NCBI RefSeq assembly: GCF_003945595.2
Contig: NW_024104526.1
Coordinates: forward strand, 310,001 to 374,000
Length of the DNA: 64,000 nucleotides
Direction of reading: 5' to 3'
DNA from: Pipra filicauda
Lineage: Eukaryota > Chordata > Aves > Passeriformes > Pipridae
The notes beneath the pieces were generated by a model that was given only the letters and a program-made list of their open reading frames with translations, made no database searches and was not told where the DNA came from. Positions 14,001 to 25,900 of this stretch are shown here, one piece after another. The translations under genes were made by a program, and so were the position numbers. Position 1 is the first letter of the stretch; every line of letters begins with the position of its first letter.

Positions 14001-14709
14001 CACAGTGAGCTGCAGTCGCACAGGAACGGGAGCAGCACCCACCGCCCCACCATGGGCATCACAGGGGCACAACCCCCTCCGGAACATCCCCTAGACATCC
14101 TCCTAAACAAACACCTAACCCTAACCCAAAACACCTTCACGAACATTCCTCCGAACATCCCCCCAAACATCCTTCTACACACCTTACCAAGCATCCTCCT
14201 AAACAAACTCCCTCCCAAACATCCTCCCGAACATTCCCCCGAACATCGTCCTACACACCTTTTACCAAGCATCCTCCTAAACACTCTCCCAAACATCCTC
14301 CCGAACATCCCCCCAAACATCCTCCTACACACCTTACCAAGCATCCTCCTAAACAAATACTCTCCCAAACAAACTCCCTCCCGAACAACCTCCCGAACAG
14401 CCCCCCAAACAAAAACCCTCCCGAACACCCTTAGGAACATCCCCCCAGATATCGCCCCAAACATCCCCCAAGCCCCCTCCCGACCCCGCTCCCGGCGCTC
14501 TCTCCCATCTCCCGCAGCTCCTCTGGACGCCGGGAGCGGCGGGGCCGGGCCGGCTCGGCGCGGGGCCCGCTCCCTCTCACCTCATCGATCGGCTCCTCCG
14601 AGTCCGAGCCCTCCGAGCCGTCCGATCCCCCGGACCCCGACTCCGACCCCGAGTCGCTGCCGGGCCGGTGCCCGCCCTGCGGAGCGCGGCGCTTGGCCGG
14701 CGTGGCCAT
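5013..14709 (-). CDS. BCCIP: BCCIP, BRCA2- and CDKN1A-interacting protein, beta type
   Basis: BCCIP (Bcp1 family) binds BRCA2 and p21 and acts in homologous recombination, cell-cycle control and 60S ribosome biogenesis. Seven coding exons in transcript order are 14709-14581, 11341-11267, 10794-10714, 9658-9560, 9074-8887, 7811-7634 and 5183-5013, giving 306 residues. The start ATG (14709-14707) has purine at -3 and G at +4. Residues 1-43 form an acidic, Ser/Gly-rich tail; the conserved core begins at 'EVNIEFEAHSISDNDYNGIK'. Other matches are 'LSERFINVPPQIALPMHQQL', 'MFANAEEEFFHE' and the C-terminal 'VQEESDTCLGGRWSFDDVPM', typical of the human beta isoform. Residues 105-113 are nine consecutive Asp encoded by a GAT repeat. 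The gene is head-to-head with UROS. The exon 4 donor (AAG|GTTGGT) is weak. Confidence 0.95.
9603..9632 (-). repeat. BCCIP: GAT/ATC trinucleotide microsatellite in BCCIP exon 4
   Basis: A (TCA)n run on the plus strand, interrupted once by G, encodes Asp 105-113 of BCCIP on the minus strand. The pure part has six ATC units, with two more beyond the interruption. It sits in the acidic linker just before the conserved 'EVFGFISCLNLTERK' segment. Confidence 0.9.
11505..11670 (+). mobile_element. CR1 LINE 3' fragment, sense orientation
   Basis: Contains 'GGCTGCCCCATCCCTGGAAA', a 'CCAGGTTGGATGGGACTTGG' segment, 'CCCTGCCCAGGGCAGGGGG', and ends near 'CCATTCTAACCCAAACAATT'. This is the usual CR1 3' consensus with moderate divergence. 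It lies in BCCIP intron 1 (11342-14580). Confidence 0.9.
13013..13385 (-). mobile_element. CR1 LINE 3' fragment, minus orientation
   Basis: Begins with 'AGAATCATTTAGGTTGGTAA', then 'CCATCGAGTCCAACCATTCC' and 'CATCCTCATGGATTCTAAAT', running through 'CTCCACCACTGCCCTGGGCA' and 'CTTGAGGCTGTTTCCCCTTG'. It belongs to the CR1 group with the 'ATCGAGTCCAACC' 3' end. Short ORFs here are decayed CR1 ORF2 or chance frames. It lies in BCCIP intron 1. Confidence 0.92.
13500..13798 (+). mobile_element. CR1 LINE 3' fragment, sense orientation
   Basis: A continuous CR1 3' end: 'TGGGATATTGGGAAGAAATT', 'GTGAGGCCCTGGCACAGGTT', 'CTGGAAGTGTCCAAGGCCAG', 'CCCTGCCCATGGCAGGGGGT' and the terminal 'CCAACCCAAACCATTCTAGG'. 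It is among the least diverged copies in the window, so relatively young. With the opposite-facing copy at 13013-13385 it forms an inverted CR1 pair of different subfamilies inside BCCIP intron 1. Confidence 0.95.
14079..14470. repeat. C-rich/G-rich minisatellite with about 75-bp higher-order units
   Basis: The tract is built from degenerate units of about 15 bases of the form 'CCCGAACATCCTC' / 'CCCAAACATCCTC'. A larger unit carrying 'CTACACACCTTACCAAGCAT' (one copy has an extra TT) recurs at 14175, 14251 and 14325, spacings of 76 and 74 bases, so about five subunits per higher-order unit. It also holds a short telomere-like 'CCTAACCCTAACCC' at 14114-14127. The G-rich strand is the BCCIP sense strand, and the array begins about 110 bases inside intron 1. 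Long ORFs across it (207 aa minus, 348 aa plus) are compositional artefacts. Confidence 0.9.
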
Positions 14710-15000
14710 GGCCCGCGGGGCGCAGGCGCGGCCGGAAGGGACGCGTTGGTGCGGGGCCGGCACAGCGACGGCGCTCCCGGGGTGCCGCCCAGTGTCACCC
14801 AGTGTCACCCAGTGTCACCGTATGTCGCGACAGGGAGTCGCGGGGTAGCGCGGAGGATTGGGGGGACGCGGCGGGCGGGCGGCTGGTGCGCGGCGCTGGG
14901 GGGGCACTCCCCGGACCGCCCTTCTCCCCAAACCCCCGGATTTCCTCTCCGCGCTGCTGCTGTCACTTCCTCCCGGCAGGAATTCCTGCATGGAAAGGGT
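14480..15000. promoter_or_regulatory. CpG-rich head-to-head promoter of BCCIP and UROS
   Basis: GC and CpG density rise sharply around BCCIP exon 1 and fall again by about 15.2 kb, as in a CpG-island promoter. Upstream of the BCCIP start are 'CCGGAAG' (14732-14738, ETS-type) and 'CGCAGGCGCG' (14721-14730, one change from an NRF1-like core). There is no TATA box near the ATG. UROS lies downstream on the other strand and its first non-coding exon should start here, but I could not identify its donor. Confidence 0.75.
14788..14817. repeat. 10-bp direct repeat, three copies
   Basis: 'CCCAGTGTCA' occurs three times in perfect tandem (14788, 14798, 14808) in the BCCIP-UROS promoter region, about 80 bases from the BCCIP start codon. 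A decayed fourth unit (CCGTATGTC) may follow. Confidence 0.9.
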
Positions 15001-15165
15001 TGTCAGGCGCTGGAAGGGGCCGCCCAGGGAGGCAGTGGAGTGCCCGTCCCTGGAGGTGTCCAAGGATCCGCTGGACGTGGCACTCGGTGCTCCGGTGACA
15101 GGTTGGACTCGGTGATCCCGGAGGGCTTTTCCAGCCTCAGTGACTCCGGCGTTCTGCGCTTCAAA
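14975..15165 (+). mobile_element. CR1 LINE 3' fragment inside the CpG-rich UROS 5' region
   Basis: Matches the CR1 block with 'GGAAGGGGCCGCCCAGGGAG', 'GTCCCTGGAGGTGTCCAAGG', 'TGGACGTGGCACTCGGTGCT', 'CAGGTTGGACTCGGTGATCC' and 'GGAGGGCTTTTCCAGCCTCA'. It starts about 265 bases upstream of the BCCIP start and is unusually CpG-rich for a CR1 copy, so it may be unmethylated and part of the promoter or the untranslated first exon of UROS. Confidence 0.9.
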
Positions 15166-16969
15166 AGGAACGGGGTATCCTGAGCATCTCTGACATGATT
15201 CAAAATTAGTACTAGTAAAAAATCAGTAAAGGTAGTAAAAACTGCGAATTGAAATAGGGATCAAGCGCTTGCTGCTTGCTTAAAAAAAAAAAACCAAAGG
15301 ATAATTCCCAGCTTCCCCAGAACTAGACTCCCTAGTTCCGGATAATTCCAGGCTAACAAACACAAAAGGGAGCGAGGTACAGCACAGTAAGCACAGTGTG
15401 AACATTCTCTGTATGGAAAACACCAGTCAGGAAAATACGTGGAAAACTCCTAAGCACTGAAATTACCGAAGTGGTGACTAATGACTGAGCCTCAGTTATG
15501 TCGAACGTGCTCCATTTAAGTCTTTTTGTCTAATTAACGAAGAAAGGTGGATGTTAATGAGGTCACTGAAGAAGGGGACTGAGTACTCCTACTGTCAGCC
15601 ACAAGAGCAAGGCACAGGGCCTGGGATGCAATTCCAGCTTTATAAATACAAACCAAGTAGGTTAAAATTTTTGTTTCCTTTAAAACATCAATCATGCCTC
15701 TGTTTTTTTGTTTGGTTGGTTGGGTTTTTTTGAGAGCTATACATGCTCTGGGAGTACTTAGTTCATTGCCAAAACGTGAATAATGATGCACAGGGAAAGA
15801 ATTTAATGTAGGAAGGTGAATTGTCGGATTTTTCCTGCTGCACTAAAACTGCCTTTCTGGGGATGCAGTCTGTATGTGTATAGTTTTCCATTTGATTTGT
15901 GAATTTGAAATTAATTACTAATGACTAACTGCTTTTGGTAAAAATGCATGATGTAGTAGAAGGGTCGGAGCCTTTTGCTGCTCCTCTGAATCAGTTTTGT
16001 TGTTGAGTTTTGGGACTTAGACACCCAAATAGCAGGAATTATTCTTAAATCTTTTGCTGTTGGTTACTTGATTATATATGTCTTAGATTATCTGGGAATT
16101 TGGTAGGTTTCTGGACCATACTCCATGGCACCCTTACAGGTGGGGTTTTATCTTCCCTGGTTATTAAACCCAGCTACTTCTGGTAAAACATTTGGATCTC
16201 TATAATAATTTATTTTAAAGAAAATTTGCTAGTATGTAATCAGGAAATTAGGATAAATGTGGATAATTAGGGTAAATGTGCAGTTAGAGAATGGATTTCT
16301 GTTTTTATGATTGGTACATTTGTAACTGAATTCAACACCAAAGTGCAAGTTTTTGAGGAACTGAGAACTATCATCTTCCATTTTAATGGCAGAATGTGTG
16401 TTTTCAGTGTAGCATTGTTAACTAGAGATACATGAGAGAAAGCATGTGAATATTATGATTATATATATTATATTCAAGTAGCCACACATATGTTGTATTT
16501 AAAACAAACATGTTGAAACCCTGTTTTCCCTTTAGAAAAGGGTGAGATCCCAAAATGCATCAAATCAAATCTTTGCCTAAATATTATGATGAGCAGAGGG
16601 TGAAAACCAGCATGGACATTAATAGAATAAATAATTTTTCCATAGATAGGAGCTGATCACATTGCAGAATGTGATGGCATTGTAGGGGTTGTTACTGCTT
16701 TTACAAAATACTCTTTAAAATGTGTTCTCCTTGATGACTTTCATTGGAGCCTGTTCCTTGAGCAGTGTTATCTAAAGGCAGCATGTTATTTTTTGGCCTT
16801 ATCAGGGTGGATATTCCTGCCCAGAGAATGCCCAGTAACTGCTTACTCATTGTGTAGGGAGCTGTACAACTGGTAGCAACCCAGTTCTTTGGAGCTGAGC
16901 TGCTGAAGTCACTGTTCAAGTAGATCTGATTTAGATCTAATTTAGATAAATTCCATTCTTGCATTCTAG
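15166..16969 (+). other. UROS: UROS 5' untranslated intron
   Basis: No coding exon is visible. The first coding exon is preceded by an acceptor ending TCTAG at 16969, so its 5' UTR part is 16970-16996 and the rest of the leader comes from an unplaced upstream exon. AT-rich, no recognisable repeat; the last 330 bases hold four WGATAR sites (separate entry). Confidence 0.7.
16644..16949 (+). promoter_or_regulatory. UROS: candidate erythroid GATA-site cluster upstream of UROS coding exon 1
   Basis: WGATAR sites are at 16644-16649 (AGATAG), 16768-16773 (TTATCT, minus strand), 16799-16804 (TTATCA, minus strand) and 16944-16949 (AGATAA). The third runs straight into GGGTGG, the complement of a CACCC box. 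Human UROS has an erythroid promoter with GATA1 sites in the intron before its first coding exon, so the position is right; function here is inferred. Confidence 0.4.
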
Positions 16970-16996
16970 AGTTCTGCTGCACTTCCTTGGTGAACA

Positions 16997-19900
16997 ATGA
17001 AGGTTCTGCTGCTGAAGGATCCCAAAGACAAAGATTCGGGACCAGATCCATATATTAAAGTGAGTAAACTTTTAAAAAAGTAAACAAATGGGTCACTTCA
17101 CTATTAAATAATAGTGTCAGATGGATGTAACTGTTTCAGGTGGAAAACATGCTTTATCAAAATTAGGAGTGGATGTTTGAAATTGTGATATTTTCTGAGG
17201 AAAATAATAAAAATAGGAGTACATGTCTGAAATTATGCTAAGAGAAGAAGTGTCCTAGAAAATATGCTCTTACTGCAGAAAATTATGTTAGTTACTGGGC
17301 ATTTTTACTGAATTCACTTTTAAAGCTCTCAGCAAAGTACTGATATAAAATCAGTTTCATTTTAATTAATTAATATTGATCAGGTTCATATGGATAAAAT
17401 TAAGATTACAAGAATTCTTACTATTCTTACTGGGAATGTAATGTGAAGTAGGGGTTAGTTGTTGGTGAGGTCCTTTCTGCTACTGCCTTTAGTCATGTGA
17501 GTGAGTCTTATTGTAAGAGCAGTTCTGTTGAAGAGCTTCTGTTTAACAAGAATTATTTCTTTAGAAGAATTCATTATTTAGAAGAATTTTATTTACAGAA
17601 TTACAGAGGTGTCCAGGAATATTTTCAGGACTTGGGATTTCAGAGTTATCCTGTAACTCAGGAGGCCTCTGTTCCACAGCTGTTTGTAATACTAAACAAC
17701 TAACAAACCAAACTAGATTTACCAGTAAAAGGAAATCAAAGGCCTTCTAATTTTGCCTTAGTAAAAAGAAATACTTGTGCTGACTTAGTCAGTTCTTTGA
17801 AAAAGGGAAAAACTGCTTTTTGGAACCTATTTCAAGAGCTGCAAACTTTTTCTTGATAGGAATTAGGATTGTATGGCCTTGAAGCAACGTTGATCCCAGT
17901 TTTGTCATTTGAATTCCTGTCTCTTGAAAGCTTATTTGAAAAGGTAAGTTCTAAATTATTCTGGCTGTCTTATTTTCAGCAAAATTTAGGCCATGGCTGC
18001 CAAGATCCCGTGTGTTCTCTTGGTTTAATTGTACCCTTTGTGGTACCTTTTTTAGCTGTGTATAATAAAATTTTGTGTACAGCACAGTCCAATGGTTGGA
18101 CAACATCAGGGATCTTGTCCATACTTGTTAAAGAATTAAGGTGGTCAGACAAAATTCACATTTCAGTTGATGGACCATAGACAGACACAAGTATTGGGGC
18201 ATTTCAGACATCTGGTGAAGCTGTTCTGTTCCTCTCAAGGTTGTAAAGAATTGATCAACTTAATTTTTAAATTAGTTTAGTAATTGTTTTTTGTTCACTT
18301 CTTGATTTACTGTTTATAAATAGCTTTCTCATCCAGAGTGCTATGGAGGCCTAGTTTTTACCAGTCCAAGGGCATTAGAAGCCATCAAAATATGCTTAAA
18401 AGAGAACAGTAAAAAAGAAGGTAAGTGGCATATTTGTATTCCTTGGTCTCTCTCTTTCAGTATCTTGTGAAATCTGTGTTGTATTGCATTTTATTTCACC
18501 CACCAGTAGATGTTTGGAGCATGACTTTTTAAAAACAGCTGTATCTCATAGTTCTTGTGGCATCCTAAAGGGCTAGTGGTGGATTGAGCTTTTAAGGGTT
18601 GGGTTTTCCACACTTAAAAATTGAAGGAAGGAGCCTTTGGTGCAAATTACTAATTAGTGAGAGCTTTTCCACTTGTGTTTATCTTGTGCAGTGCCTGGTT
18701 TACTCACTAACTACTTTCCTTCTTTAAAGAGAAGAGCATCTTATAAAAATTGGCCACTACTACTGTGCCTACTGTTACAGAAACAGAGATTTCTCTTTCT
18801 TGAATAAAAAAAACCCCTCAAGTGAATTAATTATTAGCTAAAAAGTGGTGAAGAACTGATGATACCTAAAAGCCAACAGATCAGCTGTGAGAATCCTACT
18901 AAATGGAAATTCCTGTCACAATGATCTGTCAAATCGTTGTGAACTCTTCAAAAATTCTTGTGATAAGTGATAGTTCTGCTATAGAGTTTCTACAAACACT
19001 TTAGTAGTTTTATTACTTCATCTGCTCCATGTTTGGGCTGTGGACTTACTAATCAATGTACTGGGAGTAAGGTTACACCCCTGAGTAAGCACTGAAACCC
19101 TTGGTTTATTGTACCTTTTCAGCAGCAGAGGACAATATATTAGGATTTGGAGTCAAATGTCATCTCTTATGTCGAGTTCATCCCTAATCTTGATTAGGAC
19201 CTGCTGAAATACAAATTTTAATCAATAAAATGAGTCATTGGTTCCTATTTTTTTTAGTTCTTATTTGAGTTCCTTTCAAAGGCAAAAAATCCTTATCTTT
19301 TTCCTTTTTAAGAATAGTTTCCTCTGATTTGTTTTGTTTTGGTTTTTTTCTGTTGTAGTTCATATTTCTTTTTTCCCCCCCCAAGAATACCAGAAAAAAC
19401 TCCCTGTCCTGTGCTGTGCTGGTTTAAGACAAGACAGTAAAAGACTTGGTGTATCTATTTTTGACCCATTAGGATTTTGGGCACAGGGATCAGGTTGCTG
19501 GAACCAAGAGCAGTAATTTATAACCTCCTCACTGCCTGAGGGAGGAAAACTGTCTCACAAAAATTTTATTTTGGTCTTGGGTACATTTTATTTCAGAGTT
19601 GATAACTTAATTTTGGTACATGTCCAAAATATAATCAGTTCTATATATTTCTTGTATAAGAGTTGCTTTATGCAGTTCTGTAGTGGATGCATACAGATTT
19701 TTACCCTTTTGTTTGTTGTCATGGAATATTATATATTTTTGCCTAAGTACTCAATTTAAACCACCAGTTTCTATGTCTAAATCTCCCTTTGCACAATGTG
19801 CCTTTTTTCCCCTACGAGTTCTGGTAAGTTTTTAATGCCAAAAATGAACATTGCAAGTTCCATGGGATCTGGCACAGGGCAAAGTGTACATTAAAAGTGC

Positions 19901-22900
19901 TACTTAACCAAAGCAGCCAAGAACTAGTTACTTAAATTGACCTTTTAAAAACATGTTGAAGACTGCTGTTTACACAGTGAAAAAACACATTTAAAATTCA
20001 TTTTGTACATCCAGTGCACCAATATGTAGTGGGAATATTAGTTTTTATTATTTTGCTGTATTTGTAGATTAAAAAGAAGTCCAAATAATCGTTTAGCATT
20101 CATATTTTTTTGCCATGTGCTTTAATTTGACTTAATTCAATGTTTTTCAGCCTGGTCAAAATCTCTTAAGCAAATGTGGAATATCAAACCAACGTATGTG
20201 GTAGGAAAAGCTACAGCTTCTTTAGGTAAGCTGGTTTTAAAAAAGAAATCTTAAGTAAATCTGGCTTCTAGTACAATTTTTGGAATATTATCTGTTGTTC
20301 AAGGGTGCTCAGAAAAAAATATGAGTAAGTTTTCTAACTGAATAATTTGAAAAACAGGTAATTTTATACACATCCGAACTTTCTGTGCTTCAGTCAGGAT
20401 CTGCCTTCTGGATTTCTGCTCCTTTTATTGCAAAGTGATGGTCACTAATTGAAAAAATTTGGTCAAAGCAGGAAAAACACCCCTTTGTTCTTAATTTGCA
20501 TGTGGCTCTTTCATTCTGTTTGGAAATTAATTTGGATGAGAGGGATTATAACCTGATTGAGACTGTACACGTAGTTTCCCTCTCAACCCATATTTCTGTG
20601 ACAGTAAATCTGAATTGTTCTCTTTGTTTTCAATGCTTTTCTCTGCTCCTTTGGGTTATAGTGGAAGAAATTGGCCTCACCCCACAAGGAGAAAAGTGTG
20701 GAAATGCTGAAAAACTGGCTGAGTATATTTGCTCAAGTAAGTAGCTAAAATTTTCTAGTCAAATTAAGGTACCTTCCATTGTTTCAGAATTTCCTAAAGA
20801 TAAAATCAAGTGCACAGAGAGACAGAGAAATACCTGCTGCAAATATCTCTTGTTTGTAGGACCTGTGAATTCAACCTCTGGGTGATAACTCTGACAGACA
20901 ATAAAAAATACTTCAAAATGTATATACAAGGTATTAATTTACATGAAATCTTAGACTCTCTAATTGATTAATAATATTATATGAGCCAGTAGGCAAAGTT
21001 TATTTTTAGTGAAAGGTCATGATTGGAAATTGCTGCTTAATCATAAGGTTTAAATGCTGAATTAACACATGGTTTCAGAGGGATCTGCTTTTGAACACCA
21101 AAGAAGAGTGGTTTTGAAGAATTTAAAGTGATGCTTTAAGTTTTGTTTAACCATTTTATTATGATTAAAGCTGTAATGCTGATCTTTGCTGCATCAAATT
21201 ATCAGATTATTGGGTAATTTTTAAAGTCTTGTTAGTCCACTTCCTCTTTTGTTTTTACTGTAATTTGTTAAAATCTCCAATAGTAACAAGAAACATTTCT
21301 GGGCTTAGGGGCTGATTATTTTTTGAGTGGATGTGTCAGTACAAACTGTGAAAAAAGAGGCTGTGTTTTTGTACAGATGCCAGTGAATTGATCAGCAAAG
21401 TCTGCACAGTAGCAGAGATTTATAGGTAAAAGGAAAATACAATTGGAGCTGGCAAATATTGCTTTTCCTGGGCACAGTGTTCTCTAATTCACTGGAAAAT
21501 AAAACATTTTAACTATGTGGAGTATGTAATGATAAAAGGCATAGTTGCCAACACAAGATTGAATAATAAATTGTGAAAATTAAAAATTATGCTTGCAATA
21601 CAAAAAGGCCATAAGGGGAGAACAACTCATCTCTGCTCTTCAGCAGATACATTAAAGCAAAGAGAGGTTTTTGCTGATTTTTTTAGTGCTAGAAAATCTA
21701 CTTCTGGCAATTAATTCAATATTTGCCAGTTGGCAGGTGCAGGGATTTTTTTTTTGAGAAGGAAGACAAGAGAAATACCTTTTTGTTCCGTTGTAGGAAT
21801 GTGAAAAAACTCAACCAAACAGTGAATTTAATTGTTGGAGTCTGCTTGTTGTTGATATATATAATTATCCTCAAAGTTTTATTGGATTGTGCATATTTGT
21901 GTGCTCTCAATTGGTTTATAACAACCTCAGAAGTACAGATTCAATTATATCATGTTCCCTAGTATGTATATACTCATTTTTTAGGCATAAAAAAAGTAGA
22001 TGAAAAGAACAGGTCTGAATTTTTTATATCACTAGAATTTATTGTCAGAATAAAAGGAAAATCTGAAATAATGAGTTTTTTTGTTGTTTACCTTTTGTGC
22101 TTTAAAAAAATATTTCAACCTAAGGGATTGAGAAATAAAGGAATTAACTCTGTAACTGGCCAGTTGGCTTTACTCTTTTTCAAGGCAAATATTTGGTTAC
22201 AGAGGTAGGGGATACCAATACTTGTTGTGTTGTTCAGGCTTAGTAAGGAATTTTTCTGTCCTTTGTAAACACAAGTCCACAGTGATTTGTGTTTCTTTGC
22301 AGGTGTCATATTGATATTTCAATTAACTGACAGGAGTTGCAGGAGAATTGATGCTGAAATATCTTATTTTAAAACCTGTTTTGCATTCTGAGCCAAGTTT
22401 ATTCTTCCTTCCTATAGTTTATGATAAGGATATCTATGTTTTCTAATAAAACTTCAGTGTGCAGGCAGGACAGGTGTATCTGTGGTGACTCCTATGAGGG
22501 TCTTTCCACGTGATGTTTCCTATGCTGCCCTTTATTTTTTATCCCTGAGAAATCTCTGCTGCTACATAAACCAAGAATCTCCTTCCAGCACTTAAAAGCA
22601 TTTCTCTTACTAGTAATGGCATCTTAAACATGTATTAACAAATCTAAATTAGTACTGAAATAATGTGTTGAGGGACTCCCATTTCTTCTGAAAGCTGAGT
22701 GCAAAGCTGGAGCAGCTGTGCAGAATTTCAGCTTGAAATTTTCTCTGATTTTGTTATTTATAGAAAAGGCAAACTGGGTAAAAGTCTACTGTTAAATTGC
22801 TAATTTGACATAAACCAGTGAGGATATTCCCTTCCATCCCAGCAGTGGAACCAGAATCCCTTTTTCCTTGCAGAAGTAAGGTAGAATTGCAGATAGATTG

Positions 22901-25900
22901 AAACTTTTCAGCAGAAAAAAAATGCTCTGTCCTCTTCTTTGTCTGCCTGAATATTCTTTTATAGAGAGAGATCTGTCATATATTGAGTGGGACTGAGATT
23001 TTAAATATAAAATTGATGCAGATTGTATTGAGGAGGAGGAGATAAATTCCTTTGTAGAAGGGCAGGGGGAATAGAAATGCAGTTTATCTTTGGGGAGATC
23101 TTTTTAGGCAAAGTATTCATATTCCAGCTATGGAATATTTTTAATGTACATGCTAAGTAGCCTCTGTCCTCTGAATTGGGGATGCAGCTGCACTGCAGAT
23201 GTTTTGAGCTACCTTAGGGCTGTGTCTGTGGTGAAGCATTTGATAAATCAGCATTTGATACCTTTAAAATGTATCAAATGTATCATGTTTACTCTTTACT
23301 AAAGACCTGAGCTAATTAAAGTTCTTGTTTTGTGTGTTTACAGGAGAGAAACCGAATTCCTCAGCTCTTCTTTTTCCTTGTGGAGCCCTGAAAAGAGAAG
23401 TTCTTCCTACAGTGCTTAGAGAGAAAGGTTGAGCTTCCCCTGGGGACTCCTTTTAATTAGTCAGTGATGAGAAAAGTTGCCTCTAAAGCTTGTGTACCAA
23501 ATTTGAATAAGTAAAAATGGAACTTGCTGTTAAGTTGGCTGCAGGTTGGAGGATGGGAGTAAACACTGGGAGGGTGGATGGCTGCCCACAGCTCTGGGAC
23601 ATACAAATCCTTCACAGAATTTCTATCTTATCTTTTTAGCCTAAAATAATACACTTAAGGGCAATTAGTATGTTGTGAGTGTTTAATTGAGAGAATAGAA
23701 ATTAAAGACACCCTGTTTAATTATGACTGTGTGTCCTGATTCCAGGCATACCTCTGGAAAGCCTGACTGTTTATCAGACAACCCAGCACCCTGATCTGCA
23801 GAAATCCTTGAGCAGTTACTTCTCACAGCAGGTACTGGATGCTGATGTAGTTTGAGGTTTTTTGGGGTATGTGACAATACTCTTTATTTAGTATAACTTA
23901 AATATCACTGGACACCTTTGCTCTGTATCTCAAACCAGAATCCAGTAGTAACCTGCCCTACTTAGTTTGTGTTCCCTCTCTGATTATCCAGTCTATGAAT
24001 GCTTTACTGATCTCATTATAAGTGTTAGAATTCCATCTGACATGCTGTTGAAAAGTGTATTGAGATATGTTTGCTAGAATTATTAGTGTTTTTCTAAAAG
24101 CGTCTAGTAAAGGTCATTCAGGAGCAGTGAGTGCATTGTAAAAATAGTAATGGCTTTAAATTGTTTCAGTATTGGATTTCTGAATTTTCCATTTGTAGGA
24201 GCCTCATAGAATTATAGAATCATGGAATGGTTTGGGTTGAATGGAGCCTTAGAGATCATCCCGTTCTACCCTCTGCCATGGGCAGGGACACCTTCCACTA
24301 GCCCAGGTTGCTCCAAGCCCCATCCAACCTGGCCTTGGACACTTCCAGGCAATACTTCTCTGGGCAACCTGTGCCAGGGCCTCACCAGAGGAAGAATTCC
24401 TTCCCAATATCCCACTCAACCCTGTCCTCTGGCAGTGGGAAGCCATTCCCCCTTGTCCAGTCCCTCCAGGCCCTTGTCCAAAGTCCCTCTCCAGCTCTCT
24501 TGATGCCCCTTTAGGCACTGAAGGCGACTCTAAGGTCTCCCTGGAGCCTTCCAGGCTGAACACCCCCAGCTCTCCCAGCCTGTCAGCTGAGCTTGGGACT
24601 CACCTTCACTCCAGGCACAATTTGGCAGTTTTGTTTGGCTACAGCCTATTCCTGCTGCAATCCTAATTCAGTTTATTCTGGGAGTGACAGCCCTTCCATG
24701 TGTCTGCAGTTTTAAGGCATCACCTTGTCTTTGCCAGAGGATCTCAGGGCGGGGAGAACTTGGGCAACTTGAGACAAAGTCTTTGGTTACAGTCACTCCT
24801 GAACTTCAGCATTCCATGGCAGGATGGGGTTTGGCAAGGCTGACTGTGCCCCTGGAATCCCTTTCTGCTGCCTTCACTGCAGTTTCTCATCCATAAAAAC
24901 CCTTCCCATCCATATGGAGACAGCTGAAGGAATTTCTGTGACAAGGCACTGCTGGAACAGGGAGGGATCTGTGCCAACCTCTGCTTCCTTTCACTCAGGG
25001 AATCCCTGCAAGTGTCGTGTTCTTCAGCCCATCTGGTGTCAAATTCTGCCTTCAGCACATTCAGCAGCTTTCAGGGGATGTGATCAACCATGTCAAGGTA
25101 TCTTCTGTTAAAAACAGTGAAACACAAGAGGGAGTAAGTTTGGGGTGGGCAAGTGAGAGATAGGAAAGTTGTTACAGCCATTACAAACCTTGATTTTCTC
25201 TTTTGTTTATTTCTCTGAAAAAAACCCCAGATCATAGCAAATACAAATGTTATTATGTAGAGTCATAGAATCACAGAATGGTTTGGGTTGGAAAGGTCCT
25301 TAAACACCATCCAGATCCACCCCCAGCCATGGGCAGGGACACCTTCCACTAGACCAGGTTGCTCCAAACCCCATCCCACCTGGCCTTGGTTGGAGTCAGC
25401 TGAAAGCCTGGTTTTGTTTTTTTTTTTAAAAGGAGTAATTGTTTTCTTCTAGAATGTTTTCCCCAACCAGCTTATCCCACCTCCTCTAGGATAGACTTAA
25501 TTTTCTCTTACTGAAGGTGTGAGGAGCTCTTGCTTGAACTGGGCTGAAGCTGATTAAAATTCCTCTCACTTTTGCTGTTCTGAGGGACTAAGAGCTTTAA
25601 ATGTTTGTAATGATGGGATAAATATTAATCTTTCCTAAATAGTTTCTGAGTAGCTCAATGGATGGGTGCTTTTTAATATTGAAAATCCTCCACCTGAAAT
25701 GGTCAGTGGTGTTGAGGAAGCTCAGCTGTGTGAGGGGGTAACTGGGAGGGCACACACCCGAGTTGTGATGCTTTGCCTGACCATTTCAACTGGAAATTTT
25801 GTCATTCCAGTTTGCTGCCATCGGGCCAACAACTGCAGAGGCCCTGGAAGCTGCAGGGATCCCTGTGAGCTGCACTGCAGGGAGCCCCACTCCCCAGGAT

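Noticed and set aside
14079..14470. CRISPR-like regular repeat spacing
   Set aside because: The repeats are degenerate and tandem without unique spacers, in a vertebrate intron; it is a minisatellite.
14052..15098. 348-aa plus-strand and 207-aa minus-strand open frames over 13.8-15.1 kb
   Set aside because: They are low-complexity translations of the minisatellite and CpG-rich promoter DNA, overlap BCCIP exon 1 antisense, and show no conserved domain.
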